Positions 6,009-18,477 of a stretch of 18,477 nt of DNA are shown piece after piece. Under the pieces are notes generated by a model that worked only from the letters and a program-made list of their open reading frames with translations, did not search any database and was not told the DNA's origin. Each line of letters starts with the position of its first letter. Position 1 is the first letter of the stretch. Origin of the DNA: Terrirubrum sp051646285. Lineage in GTDB: Bacteria; Pseudomonadota; Alphaproteobacteria; Rhizobiales; Beijerinckiaceae. The stretch lies in assembly GCA_051646285.1 (NCBI GenBank), contig JBOFCU010000182.1:1-18477 (forward strand). The letters run 5' to 3'. A program made the translations under genes and the position numbers.

Positions 6009-9000
6009 ATGTTGCATCTGCTTGCCACGCGCCGTTTTGCGCCATTGTTCTGGGCGCAATTCTTTTCTGCCTTCAATGATAATTTCCTCAAGAATGCGCT
6101 GGTCTTTCTCATTCTCTATAAATTGGCGGGCCCGGATGCTGGCTCTCTGGTTATGCTCGCTGGCGCAATCTTCATTTTTCCATTTTTCATTCTTTCGGCC
6201 CTCGGCGGCCAGCTTGCAGACCGCTTTGACAAGGCCATTGTTGCCCGTCATCTGAAATTTGCCGAAATCGGTGCAGCCCTGGTGGCTGTTGCTGGATTTT
6301 ATGTTCATTCCATCCCTGTTCTGTTTTTCGCGCTGTTTTTATTCGGCGTGATCGCTGCGCTTTTTGGCCCGATGAAATATGGCATTTTACCAGATCATCT
6401 CACACAGGCCGAATTACCGGCCGGAAATGCACTGGTAGAAGGCGCTACATTTGTCGCCATTATTCTTGGAACCATGCTGGGGGCATTTGCCGCGCGTGGC
6501 GGCGGTGACCCCGTACATTTTTCGGGCTGGATGATTGGCCTGGCGTTGCTGTGCTGGGGCGCAACCTTGTTCATTCCCAAAACAGGCGAAGCCGCACCGC
6601 ATCTTAAAATTGATCCAAATATCTTCCGCTCCACCGCATCGCTGCTGAAAACACTCTGGCAGGATGCCCGCTTGTGGCGCACCGGCATCATGGTCAGCCT
6701 GTTCTGGCTGATTGGTGCGACCATCATGTCGCTGCTGCCGCCGCTGGTTAAAAATCTTCTCGGCGGCGAAGAAATGGTGGTTTCCACATACCTTGCGATT
6801 TTTGCCGTGAGCATCGCTATTGGCTCCGCCTTCGGATCCTTTTTGATGAGCGGGCGCATCGTGCTTCTGCCCGTGCCTGTCGCCAGCATCGTCATGGGTC
6901 TGTTTGCCCTGCATTTAGGCTTCGTGCTGCATGGCGTCTCTCCTGCCGCGAGCACACAATCTGTCGGTGAATTTTTCTCACACCCCATTGCATGGAAGGT
7001 GGCGATTGATCTGGCCGGTATCGCGATTGCAGGTGGCGTATTTATCGTGCCGTCATTTGCTGCCGCCCAAAGCTGGGCCCCTGTTGAAGCCCGCGCCCGC
7101 GTTGTTGGCGCCATCAATGCCCTCAATGCCGCTTTCATGGCGGGCGGCGCGCTCGCTTTCAGTTATTTACAGAGCATGGGGCTGACACTCTCGCAGCTTT
7201 TTCTTGTTATCGCAGCAATTTGTCTGCTGTCAGCCATCTGGATATTCAAAATATTGCCAACAAATCCGCTGCGGGATTTTCTTTCGATCCTGTTCCGTAC
7301 CCTATATCGCGTCGAAGTTGTTGGTATGGAAAATCTCGCAATGGCTGGACCCAATCCGGTAATTGCGATCAATCATGTGAGTTTTCTGGATGGGCCGTTG
7401 GTGATGTCGATGCTGGAAAACAATCCGGTCTTCGCTATCGATCACGCCATTGCGCAAAAATGGTGGGTGCGGCCTTTCCTGAAATTGACACGCGCCTTGC
7501 CGCTGGACCCAACGCGCCCGCTGGCGACGCGCACGCTTATCAATGCTGTGCGTGAGGGAAATCCCCTGATCATTTTTCCTGAAGGGCGCATCACCGTCAC
7601 AGGGGCGCTCATGAAAATTTACGATGGTGCTGGCCTGATTGCCGACAAATCAGGCGCAAAAGTTGTGCCTGTGCGCATTGAAGGATTGGAAAAAACTATC
7701 TTTTCCCGCCTGCATCGTGACCAGGTAACCCATCGCTGGTTTCCAAAAGTGCGGATGACAATTCTGGAGCCATCCGACTTGACAGTTGACCCGGCACTAA
7801 AAGGCAAGGTGCGCCGGCAGGCCGCCGGTGCGGCACTCTATCAGATCATGTCAGACCTCATGTTCAAGACAACAGATATTGACCGCAGTGTTTTCGATGC
7901 CATCGTTGAATCTGCCAGAGAGCATGGTAAAAAACATCTCGCTGTTGAAGATCCGGTCACGGGCGCCCTCACCTACAAGCGCCTGCTGATTGGCGCGCGC
8001 GTGCTTGGCGAAAAGCTCATGCCACTGGCGCAACAAGATGCTGCTCTTGGCGTGATGCTGCCCAATGCCAATGGTGCAGCCGTGACAATCCTTGGCCTCA
8101 TGTCGGCGCGGCGCGTCCCTGCCATGATCAATTTTTCCGCTGGGGCCGGCAGCATCCTCTCCGCCTGTGCTGCAGCGCAAATCGAAACCATTGTGACTTC
8201 GCGCGCATTCATTGAAAAAGCCAGGCTGGGGACACTGGTGGATGCACTGAAATCATCAATAAGGATTATCTACCTTGAGGATGTCCGCGCCACAGTCACC
8301 ACACGCGATAAAATCAGCGCGCTTCTTCATCATGAAAAAGCGTTGGTATCCGCCAGCGGTGATAACCGCGCGGCAATTCTGTTTACATCAGGCTCGGAAG
8401 GCACACCCAAAGGCGTTGTCCTCTCGCACAAGAATATGCTCGCCAATGTGGCACAGGCTGCGGCACGCATTGATTTCAACCGCAAGGATCGCGTTTTCAA
8501 CGTCCTTCCGGTATTTCATTCCTTTGGCCTGACAGTGGGTTTGATCCTGCCGCTTGTATCCGGTGTGCCTGTGTATATGTACCCGTCTCCACTGCATTAT
8601 CGCATCGTACCGGAACTGATTTATGGCTGGAATGCCACGATCATGTTCGGCACTGATACTTTCTTGAATGGCTATGCGCGCACGGCACATCCCTACGATT
8701 TGCGCTCCGTGCGCTATGTGCTTGCTGGGGCAGAGCCGGTAAAAGATTCGACCCGCCGCATTTATATGGAAAAATTCGGCGTTCGTATTCTTGAAGGCTA
8801 CGGCGTCACAGAGACAGCACCGGTCCTTGCCATCAACACACCGATGTTCAACCGTTTTGGCACTGTTGGACGCATGATGCCTGGCATGAGCGCACGTCTG
8901 GAGAAAATTTCTGGCATTACAGAAGGCGGACGCCTTTTTGTGAGCGGCCCCAATATCATGCTCGGATACTTGCGGGCGGAAAATCCTGGCGTTCTCGAGC

Positions 9001-9410
9001 CAACGACCGAAGGCTGGCATGATACTGGCGATATTGTCACCATTGACCGTGAGGGATTCATCACGATTCGGGGACGCGCCAAGCGCTTCGCAAAAATTGC
9101 TGGTGAAATGGTTTCACTGGCAGCGGTGGAAGCACTGGCCGCAGAATGCTGGCCCGGCACTCTCTCGGCCGTCGCCAGTTTGCCCGATGCGCGCAAAGGC
9201 GAAAAGCTTGTTCTTGTGAGCGAAAACACCAAAGCCACGCGCGCGGAATTTCAAGTCTTTGCCAAGTCGAGAGGGGCCAGTGACATGATGCTTCCATCGG
9301 AAGTTATCATTGTTGATAAAGTGCCTGTTCTGGGCTCCGGTAAAATTGATTTTGTCGGCGTCAGCACGCTTGTGCAATCCCTGCATAATGGATCGCGTGC
9401 ATCGGCATGA
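6009..9410 (+). CDS. aas: Fused lysophospholipid transporter / PlsC acyltransferase / acyl-ACP synthetase (LplT-Aas)
   Basis: A 1133-residue inner-membrane protein joining three activities of lysophospholipid repair. Residues 1 to about 415 are a 12-helix MFS domain like LplT, which flips lysophospholipids inward. About 425-620 is a PlsC acyltransferase with the NHxxxxDG motif (N455, H456, D461, G462) and FPEGR (523-527). About 640-1133 is an AMP-forming acyl-ACP synthetase with FTSGSEGTPKG (792-802), GYGVTETAPV (930-939), GWHDTGD (1002-1008) and the likely catalytic lysine K1112. In E. coli LplT and Aas are separate proteins encoded side by side; fusions are known in alphaproteobacteria. ATG 6009 was chosen because AAGGGA lies eight bases upstream; an in-frame ATG at 5934 has no ribosome site. 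It is the predicted target of the divergent TetR repressor. Confidence 0.93.
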   Translation: MLHLLATRRFAPLFWAQFFSAFNDNFLKNALVFLILYKLAGPDAGSLVMLAGAIFIFPFFILSALGGQLADRFDKAIVARHLKFAEIGAALVAVAGFYVHSIPVLFFALFLFGVIAALFGPMKYGILPDHLTQAELPAGNALVEGATFVAIILGTMLGAFAARGGGDPVHFSGWMIGLALLCWGATLFIPKTGEAAPHLKIDPNIFRSTASLLKTLWQDARLWRTGIMVSLFWLIGATIMSLLPPLVKNLLGGEEMVVSTYLAIFAVSIAIGSAFGSFLMSGRIVLLPVPVASIVMGLFALHLGFVLHGVSPAASTQSVGEFFSHPIAWKVAIDLAGIAIAGGVFIVPSFAAAQSWAPVEARARVVGAINALNAAFMAGGALAFSYLQSMGLTLSQLFLVIAAICLLSAIWIFKILPTNPLRDFLSILFRTLYRVEVVGMENLAMAGPNPVIAINHVSFLDGPLVMSMLENNPVFAIDHAIAQKWWVRPFLKLTRALPLDPTRPLATRTLINAVREGNPLIIFPEGRITVTGALMKIYDGAGLIADKSGAKVVPVRIEGLEKTIFSRLHRDQVTHRWFPKVRMTILEPSDLTVDPALKGKVRRQAAGAALYQIMSDLMFKTTDIDRSVFDAIVESAREHGKKHLAVEDPVTGALTYKRLLIGARVLGEKLMPLAQQDAALGVMLPNANGAAVTILGLMSARRVPAMINFSAGAGSILSACAAAQIETIVTSRAFIEKARLGTLVDALKSSIRIIYLEDVRATVTTRDKISALLHHEKALVSASGDNRAAILFTSGSEGTPKGVVLSHKNMLANVAQAAARIDFNRKDRVFNVLPVFHSFGLTVGLILPLVSGVPVYMYPSPLHYRIVPELIYGWNATIMFGTDTFLNGYARTAHPYDLRSVRYVLAGAEPVKDSTRRIYMEKFGVRILEGYGVTETAPVLAINTPMFNRFGTVGRMMPGMSARLEKISGITEGGRLFVSGPNIMLGYLRAENPGVLEPTTEGWHDTGDIVTIDREGFITIRGRAKRFAKIAGEMVSLAAVEALAAECWPGTLSAVASLPDARKGEKLVLVSENTKATRAEFQVFAKSRGASDMMLPSEVIIVDKVPVLGSGKIDFVGVSTLVQSLHNGSRASA

Positions 9411-9419
9411 CGAAGGCAG

Positions 9420-9445
9420 AAAAAAGGCCGCCCATATGGGCGGCC
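9420..9445 (-). terminator. Strong intrinsic terminator after the small secreted protein gene
   Basis: A perfect 20-base palindrome at 9426-9445 (arms GGCCGCCCAT and ATGGGCGGCC). On the - strand it is followed by six T residues (9425-9420). It lies 10 bases after the stop codon of the fusion gene on the other strand and may also stop transcription from that side, though no T-run follows on the + strand. Confidence 0.8.
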
Positions 9446-9478
9446 GAGGCATAGAGGGTCTCGATACACGGTCGCTCG

Positions 9479-9504
9479 TATAAGGCATAAAAGCACGCCT
9501 TATA
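9479..9504. terminator. Second hairpin in the same convergent junction
   Basis: TATAAGGC (9479-9486) and GCCTTATA (9497-9504) form an 8-bp stem with a 10-base loop, 11 bases beyond the stop codon of the secreted-protein gene. There is no clear T-run. It could be an upstream part of a tandem terminator. Confidence 0.4.
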
Positions 9505-9515
9505 TCACTGGATAT

Positions 9516-9806
9516 TTATTTGGATTGCACACCCTGTGCTGTTGCCTTGTCGGCGTTTGTCACCGGCTCTGTGCAATCTTTCGGATTTTTGGTGCAATCA
9601 CGAACCATGGTCGGTGCCGCAGAGGATTTATGCCCCTCGGCAGAAGGAAGAATAGCCGCTTCATCTTTCTTGACCTCCTGTTTGGTTGGTGTTTCAGCGC
9701 CAACACCACTTTGAGAGCTTGATGCTGGCGGAACAGTCTGCGCCATGGCCGGCGCAATAAAGACACAGGACAGCGCAAGTGCGGCAATCGTAAGGTGACG
9801 GTGCAT
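9516..9806 (-). CDS. Small secreted protein with a Cys pair
   Basis: A 96-residue protein with a clear signal peptide: MHRH, a hydrophobic core LTIAALALSCVFIA, and a likely signal-peptidase-I cut after APAMA (residue 22). The mature part is about 74 residues, rich in Ser, Ala, Thr, Lys and Pro, probably largely disordered, with two cysteines in DCTKNPKDC (C71 and C78) that could form a periplasmic disulfide. C14 lies inside the hydrophobic core and does not form a good lipobox, so a lipoprotein is unlikely. ATG 9806 is preceded by AGGAGA at good spacing; the longer frame to 9878 adds a Cys-rich stretch before the signal and is rejected. I recognise no family. It has its own terminator and no evident partner. 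Confidence 0.78.
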   Translation of the reverse strand: MHRHLTIAALALSCVFIAPAMAQTVPPASSSQSGVGAETPTKQEVKKDEAAILPSAEGHKSSAAPTMVRDCTKNPKDCTEPVTNADKATAQGVQSK

Positions 9807-9922
9807 TTCGCTCTCCTGACAACAAGCGCAACAAACTGCTTTCAGGGTAGAAACGCACAAAGGCACCCGCGGTTCCATCGGGTCCGATGTTCATGATCAC
9901 TGGATCGGAGCCAGCCCTGAGC

Positions 9923-10672
9923 CTAGCCAAACACACGAATCATCCGGGCAATATCCAGCAGGGCCAGCCCGCAGATGAGCAACCCCACGGCCAGCAGCAA
10001 AACCCGTGGCTGCACATGTTTGGCGACGATGCTGCCAAAGGGCGCTGCAATAATTCCGCCGGCCACCAGTGCAAGCATTTGATTCACATGCAGCAAGCCA
10101 AGCTCCCCGAAGAATGTGACAGCGATGGTGACCGTGACGAAAAATTCCGACATGGCGACCGTTCCCAGCACATAACGTGGTGCTTGCCCAGACCCCAGCA
10201 ATGTGGATGTCACGATCGGACCCCAACCGCCACCGCCAATGGCATCGAGGAATCCGCCGGTCAGCCCCAATGGGGCGACAAACCGCGGTTGCGCTTCGAC
10301 ACTGGGGGCTCTGCGCCAGCAGCGGAACAGAATCAGCAATCCCATCAGCAACATGTAGCCGATGACAAAGGGCCTGATGATCTTGCCGTCGACATTCGAC
10401 AGTATATAGGCCCCTGTGGCGCCACCAAGCGCGCCGGAGGTCGCCAAAGCCAGCAGCAACCGCTTGTTGACGTTGCCTGCCCGCAGATGGGCCAGGCCGG
10501 AGGCAGCCGTCGTGAAGATTTCCGCGGTATGAACGGCAGCGCTGGCCTGCGCGAGGGGAATCCCCAGCGTCAGCATTGCTGAGGTGCTGACCAGTCCAAA
10601 CGCCATCCCCAGCGCGCCATCAACAAGCTGCGCGACGAACCCGACAATCAGGAGGGGGAGCCACTCAGCCAT
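9923..10672 (-). CDS. TauE/SafE (TSUP) family membrane transporter
   Basis: A 249-residue polytopic membrane protein of the TSUP family, whose members export sulfite or sulfoacetate or move other organosulfur or organic anions. Sequence support: the first repeat begins FVAQLVDGALGMAFGL with TSAMLTLG, and the second carries GGFLDAIGGGGWGPIVTSTLL, the glycine-rich motif that marks both halves of this duplicated fold. About seven to eight hydrophobic segments are visible and the length is normal. The substrate cannot be assigned and no sulfur-metabolism gene is adjacent. ATG 10672 has no clear ribosome site. The YqhA-type gene ends 62 bases upstream on the same strand, so the two may be co-transcribed. 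Confidence 0.92.
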   Translation of the reverse strand: MAEWLPLLIVGFVAQLVDGALGMAFGLVSTSAMLTLGIPLAQASAAVHTAEIFTTAASGLAHLRAGNVNKRLLLALATSGALGGATGAYILSNVDGKIIRPFVIGYMLLMGLLILFRCWRRAPSVEAQPRFVAPLGLTGGFLDAIGGGGWGPIVTSTLLGSGQAPRYVLGTVAMSEFFVTVTIAVTFFGELGLLHVNQMLALVAGGIIAAPFGSIVAKHVQPRVLLLAVGLLICGLALLDIARMIRVFG

Positions 10673-10734
10673 GGCGGGAAGGGTTGCCGATCAATGCAGA
10701 GCCAGTCAAGCCCGGTTAAGCGGCATCAGCATGG

Positions 10735-11301
10735 TTAGTGCTCACCGCTGATCTTGTCTGTCCATGCCATGAACAGGCCTGACACCACAAAGACGACGTG
10801 AATACCAACTGACCACATCAATTCACGATCGTCATAGGATTTCACTTTCATGAACGCCGAAAGCAGCTTGACTGCGGAAATCGCAACGATGGACGACAGC
10901 AGCTTCAACTTCAGACCGGCAAAATCAATCTTGCCCATCCACTCCGGCCAATCCTTGTGATCGGCCTCATCGATCTTGGACACAAAATTTTCGTACCCGG
11001 AAAAAATCACGATGATAACAAGTGATCCCATCAGCGTCAGGTCAATGAGACTGAGTGCTTCAAGAATGACATCAGTCTCGGTCGCCTGCGGAGCAGATAT
11101 GATGAAATGCACAAGCTGCTGACCCATCTTCACCAGCAGCACGACCAGCACGGCAACAAGCGCCAGATAAAATGGTGCCAGTAGCCAGCGGCTATTGAAC
11201 AAGATTGTTTCAATGAAAAGCTCGACCGGATTGCGCTGTGACACCCGGCGCGGCCCGAGAACTTCATCCTGCATCTTGGTCTGGGTGTTGTCGCTGGCCA
11301 T
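10735..11301 (-). CDS. YqhA/UPF0114 family inner-membrane protein
   Basis: A 188-residue membrane protein of the YqhA (UPF0114) family, of unknown function. Four hydrophobic segments are visible, at about 40-58, 85-102, 132-151 and 163-181. The family hallmark SGYENFVSKID (101-111) follows the second segment, then an acidic cytoplasmic-looking loop with DWPEWMGKIDF. The 39-residue N-terminus is hydrophilic. ATG 11301 is preceded by AGAGGTGAG at good spacing. It is divergent from nhaA across a 135-bp gap, and the TauE-type transporter follows on the same strand. The pairing of YqhA with nhaA might point to an ion-homeostasis theme, but this is inference only. Confidence 0.9.
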   Translation of the reverse strand: MASDNTQTKMQDEVLGPRRVSQRNPVELFIETILFNSRWLLAPFYLALVAVLVVLLVKMGQQLVHFIISAPQATETDVILEALSLIDLTLMGSLVIIVIFSGYENFVSKIDEADHKDWPEWMGKIDFAGLKLKLLSSIVAISAVKLLSAFMKVKSYDDRELMWSVGIHVVFVVSGLFMAWTDKISGEH

Positions 11302-11392
11302 ATCTCACCTCTTCGTACCCGTCTGTATGACAACGACGGGCTGCACAGGCAATGCCCTCATAGCATGCTGCCTGAAGTTTCGCGGTGCCGAA

Positions 11393-11421
11393 CACTTGCG
11401 CCTTTACTTGACAGGCAAGTG
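11393..11421. repeat. Inverted repeat in the nhaA leader
   Basis: CACTTGC (11393-11399) and GCAAGTG (11415-11421) form a 7-bp inverted repeat with a 15-base loop. The loop contains a second ACTTG (11406-11410), which can pair instead with CAAGT (11416-11420). The two hairpins are mutually exclusive and end 15 bases before the nhaA ATG. This may be a regulator site, an RNA structure affecting nhaA translation, or chance. Confidence 0.35.
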
Positions 11422-11436
11422 ACGTAATTGAGGATT

Positions 11437-12597
11437 ATGGCAACATCTGAAAACTCCCCCAATCCTACTGCGGGCGGTATCATCCTCGGTGCGGCAGCTC
11501 TTCTGGCGCTGGGCGTCGCTAATTCGCCCCTCGGGCCTGATTATAGTGCTTGGCTCAACACCCGCACCATCTTCAGCATTGGCAGCTTCGCCATCGACAA
11601 GCCGCTGCTGTTGTGGATCAATGACGGCTTGATGGCGATATTTTTCGTGCTCATCGGCTTGGAAATCAAACGTGAATTGTTGATCGGCGAATTGGCGGGA
11701 TGGGATCGCGCTGCCTTGCCTGTTGTGGCAGCTATCGGCGGATTTGCGCTTCCCGCCATTATCTTTGCCATGGTCAACTGGGGAAATCCGGTAGCACTGC
11801 GCGCATGGGCCGTACCCACCGCAACTGACATTGCATTTGTTGTTGGCATCGTCGCCCTTCTCGGCAAGGCCGTGCCCCTCTCATTGCGTGTTTTTGTTGT
11901 GGCGCTGGCCATCATCGACGATTTGATGGCGATTATTGTGATCGCCATTTTTTATACAGATAAATTATCGCTTCAGAGCCTGCTGATGGCCGGGATATGT
12001 GTGTGTGTGCTCATCGGCTTTAATCGCTGGGGGGTGAAAAGGCTGGCGCCTTATGTGCTCGTGGGCGTTCTGATGTGGGTCGCCGTGCTGAAATCAGGTG
12101 TTCATGCAACGCTGGCCGGTGTTGCCATGGCGCTCACCATTCCACTGGACCGGGATGACGGCCACAGCATGCTCGAAAATTTTGAGCATGCGCTTGCGCC
12201 CTATGTCAGTTTTCTCATTGTGCCAATTTTTGCATTTGCCAATGCCGGTGTGCCGCTCACAGGCTTGTCATGGCAGACATTCACAACGCCGGTGACGCTT
12301 GGCATTATTCTTGGCCTTGTCATCGGTAAACTGGTGGGCGTTGCAGGCGCCACGTGGCTTGCCATTCAAAGCGGTCTGGCACGCCAGCCGGAAGCGGCCA
12401 ATTGGCAACATATCATCGGCGTCGCCTGTCTCACGGGCGTCGGCTTTACCATGAGTTTATTCATTGGCGGACTGGCGCTTGAGGATGCGGACAAGCAGGT
12501 GCTTATGCGCATTGGTGTCATGACCGGATCATTGCTTGCAGGATTGACCGGCACGCTGGTTCTGCTGATGGCACGCACCAGAGATGCATCGCATTAA
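11437..12597 (+). CDS. nhaA: Na+/H+ antiporter NhaA
   Basis: A 386-residue inner-membrane antiporter that exports Na+ (or Li+) in exchange for protons and so controls internal pH and sodium. The NhaA hallmarks are all present: FFVLIGLEIKREL (69-81), the unwound-helix region ATDIAFVVGIVALLG with D131, the ion-binding aspartate pair D161-D162 in ALAIIDDLMAI, a lysine in GKLVGV (K298) matching the functional lysine of E. coli NhaA, and TGVGFTMSLFIGGLAL near the C-terminus. Length matches E. coli NhaA (388). ATG 11437 has GAGG only about three bases upstream, a short spacing; a TTG at 11428 would add three residues. Divergent from the YqhA-type gene and convergent with the small membrane protein. 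Confidence 0.97.
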   Translation: MATSENSPNPTAGGIILGAAALLALGVANSPLGPDYSAWLNTRTIFSIGSFAIDKPLLLWINDGLMAIFFVLIGLEIKRELLIGELAGWDRAALPVVAAIGGFALPAIIFAMVNWGNPVALRAWAVPTATDIAFVVGIVALLGKAVPLSLRVFVVALAIIDDLMAIIVIAIFYTDKLSLQSLLMAGICVCVLIGFNRWGVKRLAPYVLVGVLMWVAVLKSGVHATLAGVAMALTIPLDRDDGHSMLENFEHALAPYVSFLIVPIFAFANAGVPLTGLSWQTFTTPVTLGIILGLVIGKLVGVAGATWLAIQSGLARQPEAANWQHIIGVACLTGVGFTMSLFIGGLALEDADKQVLMRIGVMTGSLLAGLTGTLVLLMARTRDASH

Positions 12598-12618
12598 GCG
12601 CCTATAAGTTATGGGCGC
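12598..12618. terminator. Hairpin between convergent nhaA and small membrane protein genes
   Basis: GCGCCTATA and its near-complement TATGGGCGC fold into a stem of about eight to nine pairs with one T-G wobble and a tiny loop. It starts on the base after the nhaA stop codon and contains the stop codon of the gene on the other strand (12609-12611). No T-run follows on either side. Confidence 0.45.
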
Positions 12619-12932
12619 GGCGCAAAGCCAATCATCGGCGCAGGTGGGCGTGCGAACCACAAGGCTGCAAATCCGAGGCCGTAAAACACCGCGAATGCAG
12701 GCAGCGAGAGCAAAGGCTGCAACAGCCACGCCCAGACCATCGGATGCAGCAGATTTTCCACTGCGGGTTGCCACGCAGAAAAACGCGATCCGAACAGTTC
12801 ACCCGCCACCTGTGCCAGCGTAGCCGGGGCAACCATTTTTGTGGCCAGCCAACGGGCACCATCAATCACAAAAATCACAAGTCCTGCTGCAATCAGCAAG
12901 AATCCAAAAAAGCGGATAAGGCGGCGGATCAT
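12609..12932 (-). CDS. Small membrane protein of unknown function
   Basis: A 107-residue protein starting MIRRLIRFFGFLLIAAGLVIFVIDGARWLA: a basic N-terminus and one strong membrane helix (about 7-25). A middle region of about 35 residues contains W and a LLHPMVWAWLL segment, and one further strong hydrophobic stretch (about 72-92) precedes a Pro-rich tail. Short proteins with this N-terminal pattern, FxGFLLxAAGxVxxVxDGAR, and an HPxxW segment are common in Rhizobiales as I recall; databases sometimes label them PetM-like, which I would not trust. Function unknown. ATG 12932 fits the start of the hydrophobic region better than the TTG six codons upstream, but neither has a strong ribosome site. 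It lies downstream of the rpoC terminator on the same strand. Confidence 0.72.
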   Translation of the reverse strand: MIRRLIRFFGFLLIAAGLVIFVIDGARWLATKMVAPATLAQVAGELFGSRFSAWQPAVENLLHPMVWAWLLQPLLSLPAFAVFYGLGFAALWFARPPAPMIGFAPRP

Positions 12933-13082
12933 GGCAAAGTGACAATCCAACTCACAGGCATGCAGAAGAAATAATATCAGCCAATGCGCATGACCGCCAG
13001 TTCATCGGTCCTGCAATATGCACCGCGCGGTCACACCCGGTTTGCAATCAAACACTGCATGTACGCGAAGCCGAAAAGCAAA

Positions 13083-13109
13083 GGGCGGGATTTCTTTCAA
13101 ATCCCGCCC
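13083..13109 (-). terminator. rpoC intrinsic terminator
   Basis: A perfect 11-bp stem, GGGCGGGATTT (13083-13093) and AAATCCCGCCC (13099-13109), with a 5-base loop, 11 bases after the rpoC stop codon. On the - strand the stem is followed by TTTGCTTTT, an interrupted T-tract. This marks the end of the rpoBC transcript. Confidence 0.85.
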
Positions 13110-13120
13110 CGCCCATTTGA

Positions 13121-17302
<4,182 letters not shown>

Positions 17303-17360
17303 CGCTCATCTCCTGATGGCTGCGACCGGAAAGCGGCGCCAGCCTTTGGTTATGTCACCG

Positions 17361-17380
17361 CCGCGCGAACAGCCGCGCGG
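17361..17380. other. GC-rich hairpin in the rpoB-rpoC spacer
   Basis: CCGCGCG (17361-17367) and CGCGCGG (17374-17380) form a 7-bp stem with a 6-base loop in the 101-bp spacer, about 60 bases before the rpoC start. No T-run follows, so it is not an intrinsic terminator. It could be an RNA processing or stability element. Confidence 0.4.
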
Positions 17381-17403
17381 CACATCATCTGTTCAACGCG
17401 GAA

Positions 17404-18477
<1,074 letters not shown>

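Noticed and set aside
6395..7138. A 247-codon frame on the - strand within the MFS part of the fusion gene
   Set aside because: It is antisense to well-conserved transporter sequence and shows no family features; it is a shadow of biased codon use.
9887..10582. A 231-codon frame on the + strand over the TauE/SafE gene
   Set aside because: The translation is rich in Gln, His and Gly with no recognisable motif, while the - strand has a clear TSUP protein.
11408..11438. A perfect TTGACA (11408-11413) as the -35 of an nhaA promoter
   Set aside because: The matching -10 would fall at about 11431-11438, on the nhaA start codon, so transcription would begin inside the gene. The nhaA promoter must lie further upstream.

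Overview
The window reads as ordinary chromosome of an alphaproteobacterium, most likely a member of the Hyphomicrobiales/Rhizobiales, with GC content that looks high-50s by eye. This placement rests on the style of RpoB and RpoC, on an LplT-PlsC-AMP-ligase triple fusion of the kind I recall from alphaproteobacteria, and on a small membrane protein of a type I recall from Rhizobiales. There are no insertion sequences, phage genes, CRISPR arrays, tRNAs or rRNAs. Genes alternate strand often and sit close together.

Left part (1-5014). The 3' end of an SDR oxidoreductase faces a divergent BKACE/DUF849 enzyme whose metal site has lost expected residues. Then come a YihY/BrkB membrane protein, ribulose-5-phosphate 3-epimerase (rpe) with an intrinsic terminator built into its 3' end, an acetylpolyamine-amidohydrolase-type deacetylase with intact zinc ligands, and a stand-alone receiver domain with a reduced acidic pocket.

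Centre (5015-9410). This is the best candidate for a regulatory system. A TetR-family repressor is divergent from a 1133-residue protein that joins a lysophospholipid flippase (LplT type), a PlsC acyltransferase and an acyl-ACP synthetase (Aas type). Between them lie three TGAAC-N3-GTTCA palindromes wrapped around a clear promoter on the + strand. A roughly 320-base leader follows, containing a small ORF with a consensus AGGAGG ribosome site. The predicted logic is repression of lysophospholipid uptake and re-acylation by TetR, relieved by an unknown, perhaps lipid-derived, ligand.

Right part (9411-18477). A small secreted protein ends at a strong terminator. A TauE/SafE exporter and a YqhA/UPF0114 membrane protein follow on the - strand, divergent from the Na+/H+ antiporter nhaA. 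After these come a small two- to three-pass membrane protein, rpoC with its terminator, and the 3' part of rpoB, cut by the window edge. The usual rpsL-rpsG-fusA genes do not follow rpoC here.

All five convergent gene junctions carry a hairpin, in several cases sharing bases with a stop codon. The only gene-free stretch over 300 bases is 5630-6008, which holds the operators, promoter and leader. Starts were moved inward from the longest open frame for yihY-like, rpe, the deacetylase, tetR, the triple fusion, the secreted protein, nhaA and the small membrane protein, mostly on ribosome-site evidence.
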